NCBI RefSeq assembly: GCF_003057875.1 | Contig: NZ_PYXZ01000012.1 | Coordinates: 85,848-149,847 of the forward strand | Reading direction: 5' to 3' | DNA length: 64,000 nt | Source: Nocardioides currus | GTDB taxonomy: Bacteria > Actinomycetota > Actinomycetes > Propionibacteriales > Nocardioidaceae | Shown: in pieces, positions 33,700-41,952 of the stretch | Position numbering within the stretch: position 1 is the stretch's first letter | How the letters are laid out: every line of letters starts with the position of its first letter | The notes under the pieces: generated by a model | The model's database searches: none | Told to the model about the DNA's origin: nothing | The model's input: only the letters and a program-made list of their open reading frames with translations | Translations under genes and position numbers: made by a program

Positions 33700-33781
33700 C
33701 CGCCGGGTAACGCCACGACGACAGCACTCGCGCCACCGTCGGTGGTGGCGGGAGCGCACTGTTGGTGGCGTTACCCGGCGG
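33700..33781. repeat. long inverted repeat overlapping the end of the histidine kinase gene
   Basis: Seventeen-base arms pair perfectly: CCGCCGGGTAACGCCAC at 33700-33716 with its complement at 33765-33781. The 48 bases between them pair partly (GCGCCACC with GGTGGCG). The right arm contains the TAA stop and last codons of the leftward kinase gene, so the hairpin forms at the 3' end of that mRNA and probably ends it. Confidence 0.75.
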
Positions 33782-35546
33782 TCGCGGCGGCCGGGTTGGG
33801 CAGCACCAGCCGGAACGTGCTGCCGCCACCGAGCACCGAGTCGACCTCGATCCGGCCGCCGTGGGCCTCGGCGATGCGGTGCGAGATGGCCAGGCCCAGG
33901 CCGGTCCCCGGCAGCGAGAGCGCCTCGGGGTTGCTCGATCGGTGGAACGTGGAGAAGAGATGGCCACGGTCGACGGCGGAGATCCCGATGCCGGTGTCGG
34001 TGACCGTCACGTGCGCCCAGTCGGGGTCCGCCCCGATCGCGACGCGCACGTGCCCGCCGGGCCGGGTGTACTTCACGGCGTTGCCGATCAGGTTGTTGAG
34101 CACGGTGCCGATCTCCTCGGCGTCACCGCTCGCGAGCACCGGCTCGTCGGGCCGCTCGAAGTCGACCCGCACTCCCCCGGTGTCGGCCAGCTGCCCGAGC
34201 AGGTCGATGGCGCCCTCCGCACGCTCGACCAGGTCGACCTCGCGGCGGACGAACCGGCGTCGCTCCTGCACCTGCGCGTAGTCGAGCAGGTTCTGGATCA
34301 GCCGGTCGAGTCGATCGGCGTTGCGCCGCAGGGCCAGCACCGAGCGGGCGCCGACCCCTTCGTCCTCGAGCAGCTCGATGTGGCCGATGATCGTGGTCAG
34401 CGGGGTCTTGAGCTCGTGGGAGATGGTGGCGATCAGCTCCCCCTTGTAGCGGTCGAGCTCGCGGAGCTCCGAGACGAGGAGCTGCTCGGTCTCGTAGACC
34501 CGGGCGTTCTGCACCATGCGTCCGAGCTCGCGGGCGATCTCGGCGATCGTGGCCAGCTCGTCGGTCGCGAGGGGCTTGCGGTCCTCCCCCAGCCCGATGG
34601 CGAGGTAGCCGAACATCTCGGCGCCGATGCCGACCGGCGCGATCACACCGTGGCTCGCCCCGGCCTCCTTCAGCGAGGCCTGGACGGCCTCGCGGCTGGT
34701 GGGCAGCAGCGGGGCGTCGACGTCCACGACCGTCACCGGGACGAGGAGGCCGTGGGGCCAGGCCGTCACGGCCAGGTCGGCGCGCAGCGGCTCGCACGGG
34801 TCCGGTTGTACGGCGAGGGGCGGGTGCGAGACGGACGTCTCCGGTCCCCCGTCCGCGTCGCGGGCACAGCTGACCCACGTCCGGACACCGTCGAAGCCGC
34901 GGTTGATGACCTCCGTCGCGGTGCCGAGCATCGCCTCGATCCCGAGGCGGCTGGCGGCCTGGGCGACCTCCTTGACGATCTCGCCGAAGTGCACCTGCCG
35001 CGCCAGGCGCTCGCGCTGCTGGGCGTTGGACAGCGCCAGGCCGGCCTGCACCACGAACATCTCGAGCAGCTCGCGGTCGGCCTGCCCGGGGATGCGCAGG
35101 TCGGGCGGCAGGTCCACCGCCATGTTGCCGAGCAGCTCGCCGGTCGCGGAGTAGAGCGGGGCGTAGAGGGCGTCCTCGGGGTGCCACGCGTCCGGCTCGT
35201 CGCTGGGGTGGATGTCGGGCAGCCACACGCTGCTGAGGTGGGCCGGGTCCATCCGTCCGTGCGGGACGTAGCGCAGGATCCCCCAGTGGTCGGCGGCGCG
35301 GTACTCGTCGAGGATGTTCATCGCGCTCGTGCGCCGACCCAGGATCTGCCGGCGCACCTCGTCGGGCCCGGCGACCGCGACCATCACCAGGGTCTCGCCC
35401 TCGAGCTGACTGATCGCCGCGACGCCGTAGCCGAGGACCTCGTGCACGCCGTTGACGATCTCGTCGAGCACGTGCGCGGTGTCGACGGAGGAGTTCACGC
35501 GGCGGACGAGGTCGGACAGCCGCCGGAGCGCTTCGGCCGATGGCAT
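33771..35546 (-). CDS. GAF-domain sensor histidine kinase (orphan)
   Basis: Protein of 591 residues without transmembrane segments, so probably a cytoplasmic sensor. It has two GAF-type domains (about 10-180 and 195-350). The H-box LIATISHELKTPLTTIIGHI starts near residue 370. The ATPase domain has an N-box (NNLIGNAVKYTRPGG), G1 (DTGIGIS) and G2 (GTGLGLAISHRIAEAHGG). No response-regulator gene is adjacent. It lies 50 bases downstream of the RNase J gene and may be transcribed with dapA and rnj. The signal cannot be deduced. The stop lies within an inverted repeat. Confidence 0.9.
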   Translation of the reverse strand: MPSAEALRRLSDLVRRVNSSVDTAHVLDEIVNGVHEVLGYGVAAISQLEGETLVMVAVAGPDEVRRQILGRRTSAMNILDEYRAADHWGILRYVPHGRMDPAHLSSVWLPDIHPSDEPDAWHPEDALYAPLYSATGELLGNMAVDLPPDLRIPGQADRELLEMFVVQAGLALSNAQQRERLARQVHFGEIVKEVAQAASRLGIEAMLGTATEVINRGFDGVRTWVSCARDADGGPETSVSHPPLAVQPDPCEPLRADLAVTAWPHGLLVPVTVVDVDAPLLPTSREAVQASLKEAGASHGVIAPVGIGAEMFGYLAIGLGEDRKPLATDELATIAEIARELGRMVQNARVYETEQLLVSELRELDRYKGELIATISHELKTPLTTIIGHIELLEDEGVGARSVLALRRNADRLDRLIQNLLDYAQVQERRRFVRREVDLVERAEGAIDLLGQLADTGGVRVDFERPDEPVLASGDAEEIGTVLNNLIGNAVKYTRPGGHVRVAIGADPDWAHVTVTDTGIGISAVDRGHLFSTFHRSSNPEALSLPGTGLGLAISHRIAEAHGGRIEVDSVLGGGSTFRLVLPNPAAATAG

Positions 35547-35596
35547 GCTCAGTCGCCGTCCCCGCTCGTCACTGCACCGCCGCCGTCCACGCTCGG

Positions 35597-37291
35597 TCAG
35601 GCCTCGATCACGACCGGGATGATCATCGGGCGACGGCGGTGGGTCTTGTTGACCCAGCGGCCGACCACGCGACGTACGGTCTGCTGCATCTGGTAGGTGT
35701 CGACCCCGCCGTCGGCGGCCGACTGCGCGAGCGCGTCGATGATCGGCTGCTTGATGGAGTCGAAGGTGGACTCCTCCTCGGCGAATCCGCGCGCGGTGAT
35801 CTCGGGACCGCCGGACACCTTGCCGGTCACCGAGTCGACGACCACGATCACCGTGATGAAGCCCTCCTCGCCGAGGATGCGGCGGTCCTTCACCGACGAC
35901 TCCGTGATGTCGCCACCGACGGTCGAGCCGTCGACGAAGACGTAGCCGCACTCGACCTTGCCGGCGATCTTCGCGACCCCGTCCACGAGGTCGACCACGA
36001 CGCCGTCCTCGGCCATCAGCACCCGCTCGGCGGGCACGCCGGTCGCCACGGCGAGCGCCGCGTTGGCGCGCATGTGCCGGATCTCGCCGTGGATCGGGAG
36101 CACGTTGCGCGGCTTGACGATGTTGTAGCAGTAGAGCAGCTCGCCCGCGCTGGCGTGACCGCTGACGTGCACCATGGCGTTGCCCTTGTGCACGATGTTG
36201 GCCCCCCAGCGCGACAGTCCGTTGATCACGCGGTAGACGGCGTTCTCGTTGCCGGGGATCAGCGAGCTGGCCAGGATGACGGTGTCGCCGGCCTCGAGGT
36301 GCACGAACGCGTGGCTGCGGTTGGCGATGCGGCTCAGCGCGCTCATCGGCTCGCCCTGCGAGCCCGTCGAGATCAGCACCTGGCGGTGGGGAGGGAGGTC
36401 GGCCAGCTCCTTGGCGTCGACGAGGACCCCGGCCGGCACGTGGAGGTAGCCGAGCTCCTTGGCGATGGCCATGTTGCGCACCATCGAGCGCCCGACGTAG
36501 GCGATCTTGCGGTCGTTGGCGACGGCCGCGTCGATGACCTGCTGGACCCGGTGGATGTGCGAGGCGAAGCTGGCCACGATGATGCGCTGCCTCGACTTGG
36601 CGAAGACCCGGTCGAGGACGGGGCCGATCTCCTTCTCGTGCGTGGTGAATCCCGGGACCTCGGCGTTGGTCGAGTCGGTCATGAAGAGGTCGACGCCCTC
36701 GTCGCCGAGGCGGGCGAACTCGTTGAGGTCGGTGATCCGGCCGTCCAGCGGGAGCTGGTCCATCTTGAAGTCGCCGGTGTGCAGGACCACCCCTGCGCCC
36801 GTGCGGATGACGACCGCGAGCGCGTCGGGGATCGAGTGGTTGACCGCGACGAACTCGAGCACGAACGGCCCGAACGTGATGGTCTCGCCCTCGGCGACGA
36901 CGTGGTGCACGGTCTCCTTGAGTCGGTGCTCGCGCAGCTTGGAGCCGAGCAGCGCCAGCGTCAGCTCGGAGCCGACGAGCGGGATGTCCCCGCGCTCGCG
37001 CAGGAGGTACGGCGTCGCGCCGATGTGGTCCTCGTGACCGTGGGTGAGCACCAGCGCCTCGACCTGGTCGAGCCGGTCCCGGATCGGGTCGAAGTCGGGG
37101 AGGATCAGGTCCACGCCGGGGTGGTGGTCCTCGGGGAACAGCACGCCACAGTCCACGACCAGCAGCCGGTCGGCGTACTCGAAGACGGTCATGTTGCGGC
37201 CGACCTCGCCGAGGCCGCCGAGGGGGATGACCCTCAGCCCTCCCTCGACCAGGGGCGCGGGGGTGCTGAGCTCGGGATGCGGATGACTCAA
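35597..37291 (-). CDS. rnj: ribonuclease J
   Basis: Metallo-beta-lactamase/beta-CASP RNase of 564 residues, with 5'-3' exonuclease and endonuclease activity in mRNA decay and rRNA maturation. Zinc motifs: LTHGHEDHIGA near residue 85 and VVLHTGDFKMD. Other features are the beta-CASP region MTDSTNAEVPGFT, STGSQGEP and HVSGHASAGE, and the C-terminal LPIHGEIRHMRANAALA. The start is TTG at 37291 with GAGGAG upstream; no ATG fits better. It follows dapA by eight bases, the same dapA-rnj order as Rv2753c-Rv2752c, so the two form an operon. Confidence 0.95.
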   Translation of the reverse strand: MSHPHPELSTPAPLVEGGLRVIPLGGLGEVGRNMTVFEYADRLLVVDCGVLFPEDHHPGVDLILPDFDPIRDRLDQVEALVLTHGHEDHIGATPYLLRERGDIPLVGSELTLALLGSKLREHRLKETVHHVVAEGETITFGPFVLEFVAVNHSIPDALAVVIRTGAGVVLHTGDFKMDQLPLDGRITDLNEFARLGDEGVDLFMTDSTNAEVPGFTTHEKEIGPVLDRVFAKSRQRIIVASFASHIHRVQQVIDAAVANDRKIAYVGRSMVRNMAIAKELGYLHVPAGVLVDAKELADLPPHRQVLISTGSQGEPMSALSRIANRSHAFVHLEAGDTVILASSLIPGNENAVYRVINGLSRWGANIVHKGNAMVHVSGHASAGELLYCYNIVKPRNVLPIHGEIRHMRANAALAVATGVPAERVLMAEDGVVVDLVDGVAKIAGKVECGYVFVDGSTVGGDITESSVKDRRILGEEGFITVIVVVDSVTGKVSGGPEITARGFAEEESTFDSIKQPIIDALAQSAADGGVDTYQMQQTVRRVVGRWVNKTHRRRPMIIPVVIEA

Positions 37292-37299
37292 GGGACTCC

Positions 37300-38190
37300 T
37301 CAGATCAGGCCCGACGCGGCGAGCCCGGCGCGGAGCGCGGTGACCTCGTCGTCGTCGAGAGGAACGAGCGGACCTCGCACGTTCCGGTTGTCGAGCACGC
37401 CGAGCAGCTCGAGTGCTGCCTTGGCCGTGGTCGCTCCGTAGTTGGCGACGCCCATGATGGCGTCGAAGGCCGGCACCAGCCGGGTGTGGATCTCGAGCGC
37501 GGTGGCCGCGTCGCCGCCGACGAACGCCTCGATCATCGCCTTGAGCTCGCGGCTCGCGGCGTGGGCCGCGACGCTGACGAGCCCGTCGGCGCCGTACGCG
37601 AGGTAGCCGAGGGTGGCGGCGTCGTCGCCGCAGTAGACGGAGTAGCCGAGCTGCGTCAGGGCCACGGTGTGGCCCGGGTTGGCGGTCGCCTCCTTGACGC
37701 TGGTGACGTTGCTCAGCTGGCGCGCCGCCTCGTAGGTCTCGAGCGCGATCGAGATGCCCGTGCGGCCGGGGACGTCGTAGAGCATCACCGGCAGGTCCGT
37801 GGCCTCGGCGACGCTGCGGAAGTGGTGCAGCACGCCGCCGGGGCTGGGCTTGTTGTAGTAGGGGGTGACGAGCAGCAGCGCGTCGACACCGATCTTGGCG
37901 GCCTGCTCGGCCAGCTCGACGGAGTGGGCGGTCGCGTTGGTGCCGACGCCCGCGATCACGTGGGCGCGGTCACCGACCGCGTCCACGACCGCCTGGAGGA
38001 TCTGGCCGTCCTCGGCCACCGTCGTGGTGGGCGACTCGCCGGTGGTGCCGCTGACGACGACGCCGTCGTTGCCGCTGTCGACGAGGTGCTGGGCGATCTT
38101 CGCGGTGCCGGCGAGGTCGACGGACCCGTCGTCGTGGAACGCGGTCGCCATCGCGGTCAACAGTCGCCCGAACGGTGCTGCGGTTGTCAT
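37300..38190 (-). CDS. dapA: 4-hydroxy-tetrahydrodipicolinate synthase
   Basis: TIM-barrel lyase of 296 residues that condenses pyruvate and aspartate semialdehyde, the first committed step to diaminopimelate and lysine. Motifs: GVVVSGTTGESPTTT for the phosphate/carboxylate site, YYNKPSPGGVLHHF, the catalytic Tyr in MLYDVPGRTG, and the Schiff-base Lys in SVKEATANPG. Length is normal for DapA. A TAGCCT hexamer lies six bases before the ATG, so a leaderless mRNA is likely. It leads the dapA-rnj(-kinase) operon. Confidence 0.95.
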   Translation of the reverse strand: MTTAAPFGRLLTAMATAFHDDGSVDLAGTAKIAQHLVDSGNDGVVVSGTTGESPTTTVAEDGQILQAVVDAVGDRAHVIAGVGTNATAHSVELAEQAAKIGVDALLLVTPYYNKPSPGGVLHHFRSVAEATDLPVMLYDVPGRTGISIALETYEAARQLSNVTSVKEATANPGHTVALTQLGYSVYCGDDAATLGYLAYGADGLVSVAAHAASRELKAMIEAFVGGDAATALEIHTRLVPAFDAIMGVANYGATTAKAALELLGVLDNRNVRGPLVPLDDDEVTALRAGLAASGLI

Positions 38191-38196
38191 GGGGTC

Positions 38197-38239
38197 AGGC
38201 TATCCCGCCGAGGCCCTCCGGCCGACCAGCCTCTAGGGT
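38197..38239. promoter_or_regulatory. divergent leaderless promoters (dapA / phosphotransferase)
   Basis: Leftward, TAGCCT (38197-38202) lies six bases before the dapA ATG. Rightward, TAGGGT (38234-38239) lies seven bases before the phosphotransferase ATG at 38247. Neither start has a convincing ribosome-binding site. Confidence 0.55.
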
Positions 38240-38246
38240 CGGGTCG

Positions 38247-39113
38247 ATGTCCCGGAGCTGGCCCGACCTCGACGAGTCGCAGCGCTCGCTGCTGGACGAG
38301 TGGCTCCCCGGGGCCGAGGTCGTCGCGGACCACAGCTGGGACCTCCGCCACCGTCACGTCCTGGAGGTCGTCCACGCCGGCATCCGCTATGCGGTGAAGG
38401 CCGGCAGCCCCAGCGACGGCCACATGCTCCGGGAGATCCGGGCCCACCGCGAATGGCTGGCGCCCTGGACGTCGACGGGCCACGCGCCGCCGATGGTCCA
38501 CGCCGATCCCGACACGTTGCTCCTCGTCACCCGCTGGCTGCCGGGCCGGCTCGTCGAGGACTCCACCGCACAGCACGATCCCGACACCTTCCGGCAGGCC
38601 GGCGCGCTGCTCGCCCGGCTGCACGGCCAGCTGTCGGTGGTCGACCCGGCGCACGAGCGGGACGAGACCGAGCGGGCGCTGCGCTGGCTGGACTCCCCGC
38701 ACCGCATCCCGGCCCCCACCGAGTCCCGGCTCCGCGCCGAGATCGCCTCGTGGGACCTCGACGTCGAGACGGTGCTCGTGCCGACCCACGGCGACTGGCA
38801 GCCGCGCAACTGGCTGGTGCACGACGGCGTCGTCGCCGTGATCGACCTCGGCCGGGCCGACCTGCGCACCCCGATGTCCGACCTCGCGCGACTCGCGGCC
38901 CAGGACTTCCGACGCGACGCAGCCCTCGAGACGGCGTTCCTCGAGGGCTACGGCGACGACCCGCGCGACCCGGACCTGTGGGTCCGTATGAAGGTTCGCG
39001 AGGCCATCGGGACCGCCTCCTGGGCGTTCCAGCACGGCGACGCCGGCTTCGAGGAGCAGGGGCACCGGATGATCCGCGAGGCGCTGGGCACGGATGTCCC
39101 TCCCGTCGCCTAG
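38247..39113 (+). CDS. aminoglycoside phosphotransferase (APH)-fold protein
   Basis: Protein of 288 residues with the APH/choline-kinase-like fold. The catalytic loop is THGDWQPRNWLVHDG near residue 182, with the metal-binding Asp in AVIDLGRADLRTP. An ATP-site strand is RYAVKAGSPS near residue 50. Such proteins phosphorylate small hydroxylated molecules; nothing indicates drug resistance here. Start ATG at 38247 is preceded by TAGGGT, so it is probably leaderless. It diverges from dapA. Confidence 0.85.
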   Translation: MSRSWPDLDESQRSLLDEWLPGAEVVADHSWDLRHRHVLEVVHAGIRYAVKAGSPSDGHMLREIRAHREWLAPWTSTGHAPPMVHADPDTLLLVTRWLPGRLVEDSTAQHDPDTFRQAGALLARLHGQLSVVDPAHERDETERALRWLDSPHRIPAPTESRLRAEIASWDLDVETVLVPTHGDWQPRNWLVHDGVVAVIDLGRADLRTPMSDLARLAAQDFRRDAALETAFLEGYGDDPRDPDLWVRMKVREAIGTASWAFQHGDAGFEEQGHRMIREALGTDVPPVA

Positions 39114-39134
39114 CCTGCCCACCGTGAGGACACG

Positions 39135-39398
39135 ATGAGCAAGATGGACGGCCTGCGGGCGATGCGCGAGGCCAAGTACGCCGAGAACGCGGCGCGGGCG
39201 AAGGCCCCCGCCGCGAAGAAGCCGACAGCGACGAGACCGACCACGACGAGACCGACCACTACGCCGGCGGTCGCCCCACCGGCGACCGATGCGCCTGCGA
39301 CCGTGGCCGACCCGCAGCTGTGCGGCCATCGCAACATGAGCGGGCGCTCCTGCACCCGCGAGCACGGGCACGCGGCGAAGAGCCACCGCTACTCCTGA
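39135..39398 (+). CDS. small protein with a C-terminal Cys/His cluster, unknown function
   Basis: Protein of 87 residues that I do not recognise. It has three parts: a charged N-terminal helix (MSKMDGLRAMREAKYAENAA), a low-complexity Ala/Thr/Pro/Lys middle, and a compact end (CGHRNMSGRSC, then HGHAAKSHRYS). The two Cys and four His suggest a small metal-binding knuckle. GAGG lies a few bases before the ATG. It starts 21 bases after the phosphotransferase stop, so the two may be cotranscribed. The coding call rests on the regular reading frame and the ribosome-binding site. Confidence 0.6.
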   Translation: MSKMDGLRAMREAKYAENAARAKAPAAKKPTATRPTTTRPTTTPAVAPPATDAPATVADPQLCGHRNMSGRSCTREHGHAAKSHRYS

Positions 39399-39480
39399 CA
39401 GTGGCTCGGTGTCACCCGGGTGACACCGGGTCCACGGTCGGCTCCGCCGTCCGTGGCGATCGCGGCGCCATACTGACGTC

Positions 39481-39813
39481 ATGGCGTACGACGAGGTGCT
39501 GGCCGCGCGGGTCCACGACGCACTGCTCGGCGAGGCGGGCGTGACCGAGCAGAAGATGTTCGGCGGGCTGGGGTTCATGGTCGACGGGCACATGGCGGTC
39601 GCCGCCGGCAGCGGGGGCGAGCTGATGGTGCGAGCCGACCCGGCGGACGCCGAGGGTTGGATCGACGGCGAGGCGGTGCGCCCGATGGAGATGCGCGGGC
39701 GCGCGATGACCGGCTGGCTGCTCATGTCGCAGGGCGCAGTCACCGACGACGCCGACCTCGAGACGTGGGTCGGCCGCGGCGTCAGCTTCGTGCGGACCCT
39801 TCCGCCCGAGTGA
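39481..39813 (+). CDS. TfoX/Sxy N-terminal domain protein
   Basis: Protein of 110 residues matching the TfoX N-terminal domain: MAYDEVLAARVHDALLGEAG, then the hallmark EQKMFGGLGFMVDGHMAV, and later MEMRGRAMTGWLLMSQG. In gammaproteobacteria this domain occurs in the competence regulator Sxy/TfoX. In actinobacteria stand-alone copies are common and have no known role. Its 3' end overlaps the 3' end of the convergent dfrA gene by 32 bases. Confidence 0.88.
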   Translation: MAYDEVLAARVHDALLGEAGVTEQKMFGGLGFMVDGHMAVAAGSGGELMVRADPADAEGWIDGEAVRPMEMRGRAMTGWLLMSQGAVTDDADLETWVGRGVSFVRTLPPE

Positions 39814-40309
39814 CGCGTTCCCACCACACCCAGTCGAGCCCGAGGTCGGGGCGGTGCTCGCGGCGTACCTCCCGCCACTCCTCCAGCGGGAAGACCGGGT
39901 AGCGGGCGTCCCCGGCCGGTGACAGGTCGACCTCGGTGAGGACCTGGTGGGTGGCCACCGGGAGCGCCAGCTCGTAGACCTGCGCGCCCCCGACGACGAA
40001 GACCTCGCCGAGCGGGGCGGCCAGCGCCAGGGCCTCGTCGAGCGAGTGGACGACGTGCACGCCGTCGAAGCCCGGCTGCCAGGTCCCGGACCGGGTCATC
40101 ACGATCGTGGTGCGACCCGGCAGCGGGCGACCGATGGAGTCCCAGGTCGCCCGCCCCATGATCATCACGCCGCCCATCGTGACGGCCTTGAAGTGGGCGA
40201 AGTCCTCACTGATGTGCCACGGGATCGTGCCGGCGTCGCCGATCACCCGCCCGTCGGCGTACGCCGCGACCAGCGTGACCCGACCGCCCGGCGTGGTCTC
40301 AGACGGCAA
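39782..40309 (-). CDS. dfrA: dihydrofolate reductase
   Basis: NADPH-dependent reductase of 175 residues that regenerates tetrahydrofolate after thymidylate synthesis. Motifs: VIGDAGTIPWHISEDFAHFK, MIMGRATWDSIGRPLPGRT, and VVGGAQVYELALP. No ATG or GTG fits the N-terminus. The TTG at 40309, inside the last codons of thyA, is the most plausible start; AAGG lies seven bases upstream and the genes overlap by 11 bases. This gives strong coupling to thyA, as in the common thyA-dfrA pair. The 3' end overlaps the convergent TfoX-like gene. Confidence 0.93.
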   Translation of the reverse strand: MPSETTPGGRVTLVAAYADGRVIGDAGTIPWHISEDFAHFKAVTMGGVMIMGRATWDSIGRPLPGRTTIVMTRSGTWQPGFDGVHVVHSLDEALALAAPLGEVFVVGGAQVYELALPVATHQVLTEVDLSPAGDARYPVFPLEEWREVRREHRPDLGLDWVWWERVTRAEGSARS

Positions 40310-41093
40310 CGGGGGCCTTGATGCCCGGGTGGGGGTCGTAGCCCTCGAGCCCGATGTCCTCGAGGTCGAAGCCGTCGATCTCGGTGATCGACTCGTTGAG
40401 CACGAGGCGCGGCAGCGGCCGCGGGTCACGGGTGAGCTGGAGGCGCGCCTGGTCGACGTGGTTGGAGTAGAGGTGGGCGTCGCCGATGGTGTGCACGAAG
40501 TCGCCGACCTCGAGGCCGGTGACCTGCGCGACCATGTGGGTGAGGAGGGCGTACGACGCGATGTTGAACGGGACGCCGAGGAACACGTCGCCCGAGCGCT
40601 GGTAGAGCTGGCACGACAGCCGGCCGCCCGCGACGTAGAACTGGATCAGCGTGTGGCAGGGCGGCAGCGCCATGTCGCCGATGTCGGCGACGTTCCACGC
40701 CGAGACGATGTGGCGGCGGCTGTCCGGGAAGGTCTTGATCTGCTCGACGACCTGTGCGATCTGGTCGACGTGCCGACCGTCGGGCGTGGGCCACGAGCGC
40801 CACTGGTAGCCGTAGACGGGGCCGAGGTCGCCGTTGTCGTCGGCCCACTCGTCCCAGATGGAGATGCCGCGGTCGTTGAGCCACTTGATGTTGGTGTCAC
40901 CGCGCAGGAACCACAGCAGCTCACCGAAGACCGAGCGGGTGTGGATCTTCTTCGTGGTCACCAGCGGGAAGCCCTCGGAGAGGTCGAAGCGCATCTGGTG
41001 GCCGAAGACGCTGTAGGTCCCGGTGCCGGTCCGGTCCGACTTCTCCGCCCCGTCGTCGAGCAGCCGCTGGAGGAGGTCGAGGTAGGCCCGCAT
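40299..41093 (-). CDS. thyA: thymidylate synthase ThyA
   Basis: Enzyme of 264 residues, the same length as E. coli ThyA. It converts dUMP to dTMP with methylene-tetrahydrofolate, releasing the dihydrofolate that DfrA reduces. The catalytic Cys is C146 in LPPCHTLIQFYV. Also present are SDRTGTGTYSVFGHQMRF, SVFGELLWFLRGDTNIKWL, and QRSGDVFLGVPFNIASYALL with the conserved Asn. A TAGCCT hexamer at 41100-41105, inside the 3' end of the PhzF gene, lies six bases before the ATG, suggesting a leaderless transcript of its own. Confidence 0.97.
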   Translation of the reverse strand: MRAYLDLLQRLLDDGAEKSDRTGTGTYSVFGHQMRFDLSEGFPLVTTKKIHTRSVFGELLWFLRGDTNIKWLNDRGISIWDEWADDNGDLGPVYGYQWRSWPTPDGRHVDQIAQVVEQIKTFPDSRRHIVSAWNVADIGDMALPPCHTLIQFYVAGGRLSCQLYQRSGDVFLGVPFNIASYALLTHMVAQVTGLEVGDFVHTIGDAHLYSNHVDQARLQLTRDPRPLPRLVLNESITEIDGFDLEDIGLEGYDPHPGIKAPVAV

Positions 41094-41099
41094 GGCGAC

Positions 41100-41105
41100 A
41101 GGCTA
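41100..41105 (-). promoter_or_regulatory. -10 element of leaderless thyA-dfrA
   Basis: TAGCCT read leftward, six bases before the thyA ATG, and overlapping the stop codon of the phzF-like gene. Confidence 0.5.
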
Positions 41106-41930
41106 GTCGCCGAGGTGGGCGGTGCCCACGATGCGGGAGACGGTGTCGCCACCGACCAGCACGGTGTCGCCGTGCCGGCTCACGTGCACCCGTCCGGCCC
41201 GCCCCACGACGGTGCCCTGCGCCGCGACGTACGCCGACGGGAGCACGTCCCCCGCCAGCCACTGGCCGATCCCGGCGTTGAGCGAGCCGGTGACCGGGTC
41301 CTCCGGGACGCCGAGCCCCGGGCAGAACGCCCGCACCTCGCACGCCGTCGCACCGTCGCGACGTGGGCCGACGACGCCGACCTTGAGGGAGCCGAACTCG
41401 TGCCACGCCGGTTCGAGGGCGAGCACGCGGTCGGCGGACGACAGGGCCACCGCGACCCAGCCGGGGCCGTTGTCGACCCACGCGCTGTCGACGACGTCCT
41501 CGCGCGTGATGCCCAGGGCGCGGACGATCCGCTCGAGGTCGTCCTCGGCCACGGCGCCGGTGCGGACGAGCGGCGGAGCCTCGAAGGCGAGACGTTCTCC
41601 GCGGCGGACGGTCACCAGACCCGCCCGGCACTCCTGGACCACGACCTCGGCGTGAGCGGGCACGCCGCCGGCTTCCAGCCACGCGTGCGCCGTGCCGAGG
41701 GTGGGGTGACCGGCGAAGGGAAGCTCGGCGACCGGGGTGAAGATCCGCACGCGGTAGTCGGCCGCCGGGTCGCTCGGACCCAGGAGGAAGGTCGTCTCGC
41801 TCAGGTTGGTCCACCGGGCGAACGTGCGCATCTGGTCGTCGGTGAGGTCGTCGGCGTCGTGCACGACCGCCACCGGGTTGCCCCGCCCCGGCTCGTTGGA
41901 GAAGACGTCGACCTGGCGGAACGGGTGCAT
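41103..41930 (-). CDS. PhzF family isomerase/epimerase
   Basis: Protein of 275 residues of the diaminopimelate-epimerase-like PhzF family. It opens with MHPFRQVDVFSNEPGRGNPVAVV. The conserved Glu lies in WTNLSETTFLLGPSD, and the family motif PVAELPFAGHPTLGTAHAWL follows. A second half-domain contains CPGLGVPEDPVTGSLN. Most PhzF homologues outside phenazine clusters have no assigned substrate, and no phenazine genes are nearby. TAGCGT at 41937-41942 lies six bases before the ATG, so a leaderless mRNA is likely. Confidence 0.92.
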   Translation of the reverse strand: MHPFRQVDVFSNEPGRGNPVAVVHDADDLTDDQMRTFARWTNLSETTFLLGPSDPAADYRVRIFTPVAELPFAGHPTLGTAHAWLEAGGVPAHAEVVVQECRAGLVTVRRGERLAFEAPPLVRTGAVAEDDLERIVRALGITREDVVDSAWVDNGPGWVAVALSSADRVLALEPAWHEFGSLKVGVVGPRRDGATACEVRAFCPGLGVPEDPVTGSLNAGIGQWLAGDVLPSAYVAAQGTVVGRAGRVHVSRHGDTVLVGGDTVSRIVGTAHLGD

Positions 41931-41936
41931 GCGCCC

Positions 41937-41942
41937 ACGCTA
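41937..41942 (-). promoter_or_regulatory. -10 element of leaderless phzF-like gene
   Basis: TAGCGT read leftward, six bases before the ATG. The upstream sequence does not contain the TGTCGGTG half of the damage promoter, so this looks like an ordinary promoter. Confidence 0.45.
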
Positions 41943-41952
41943 GCCAGCCGGC

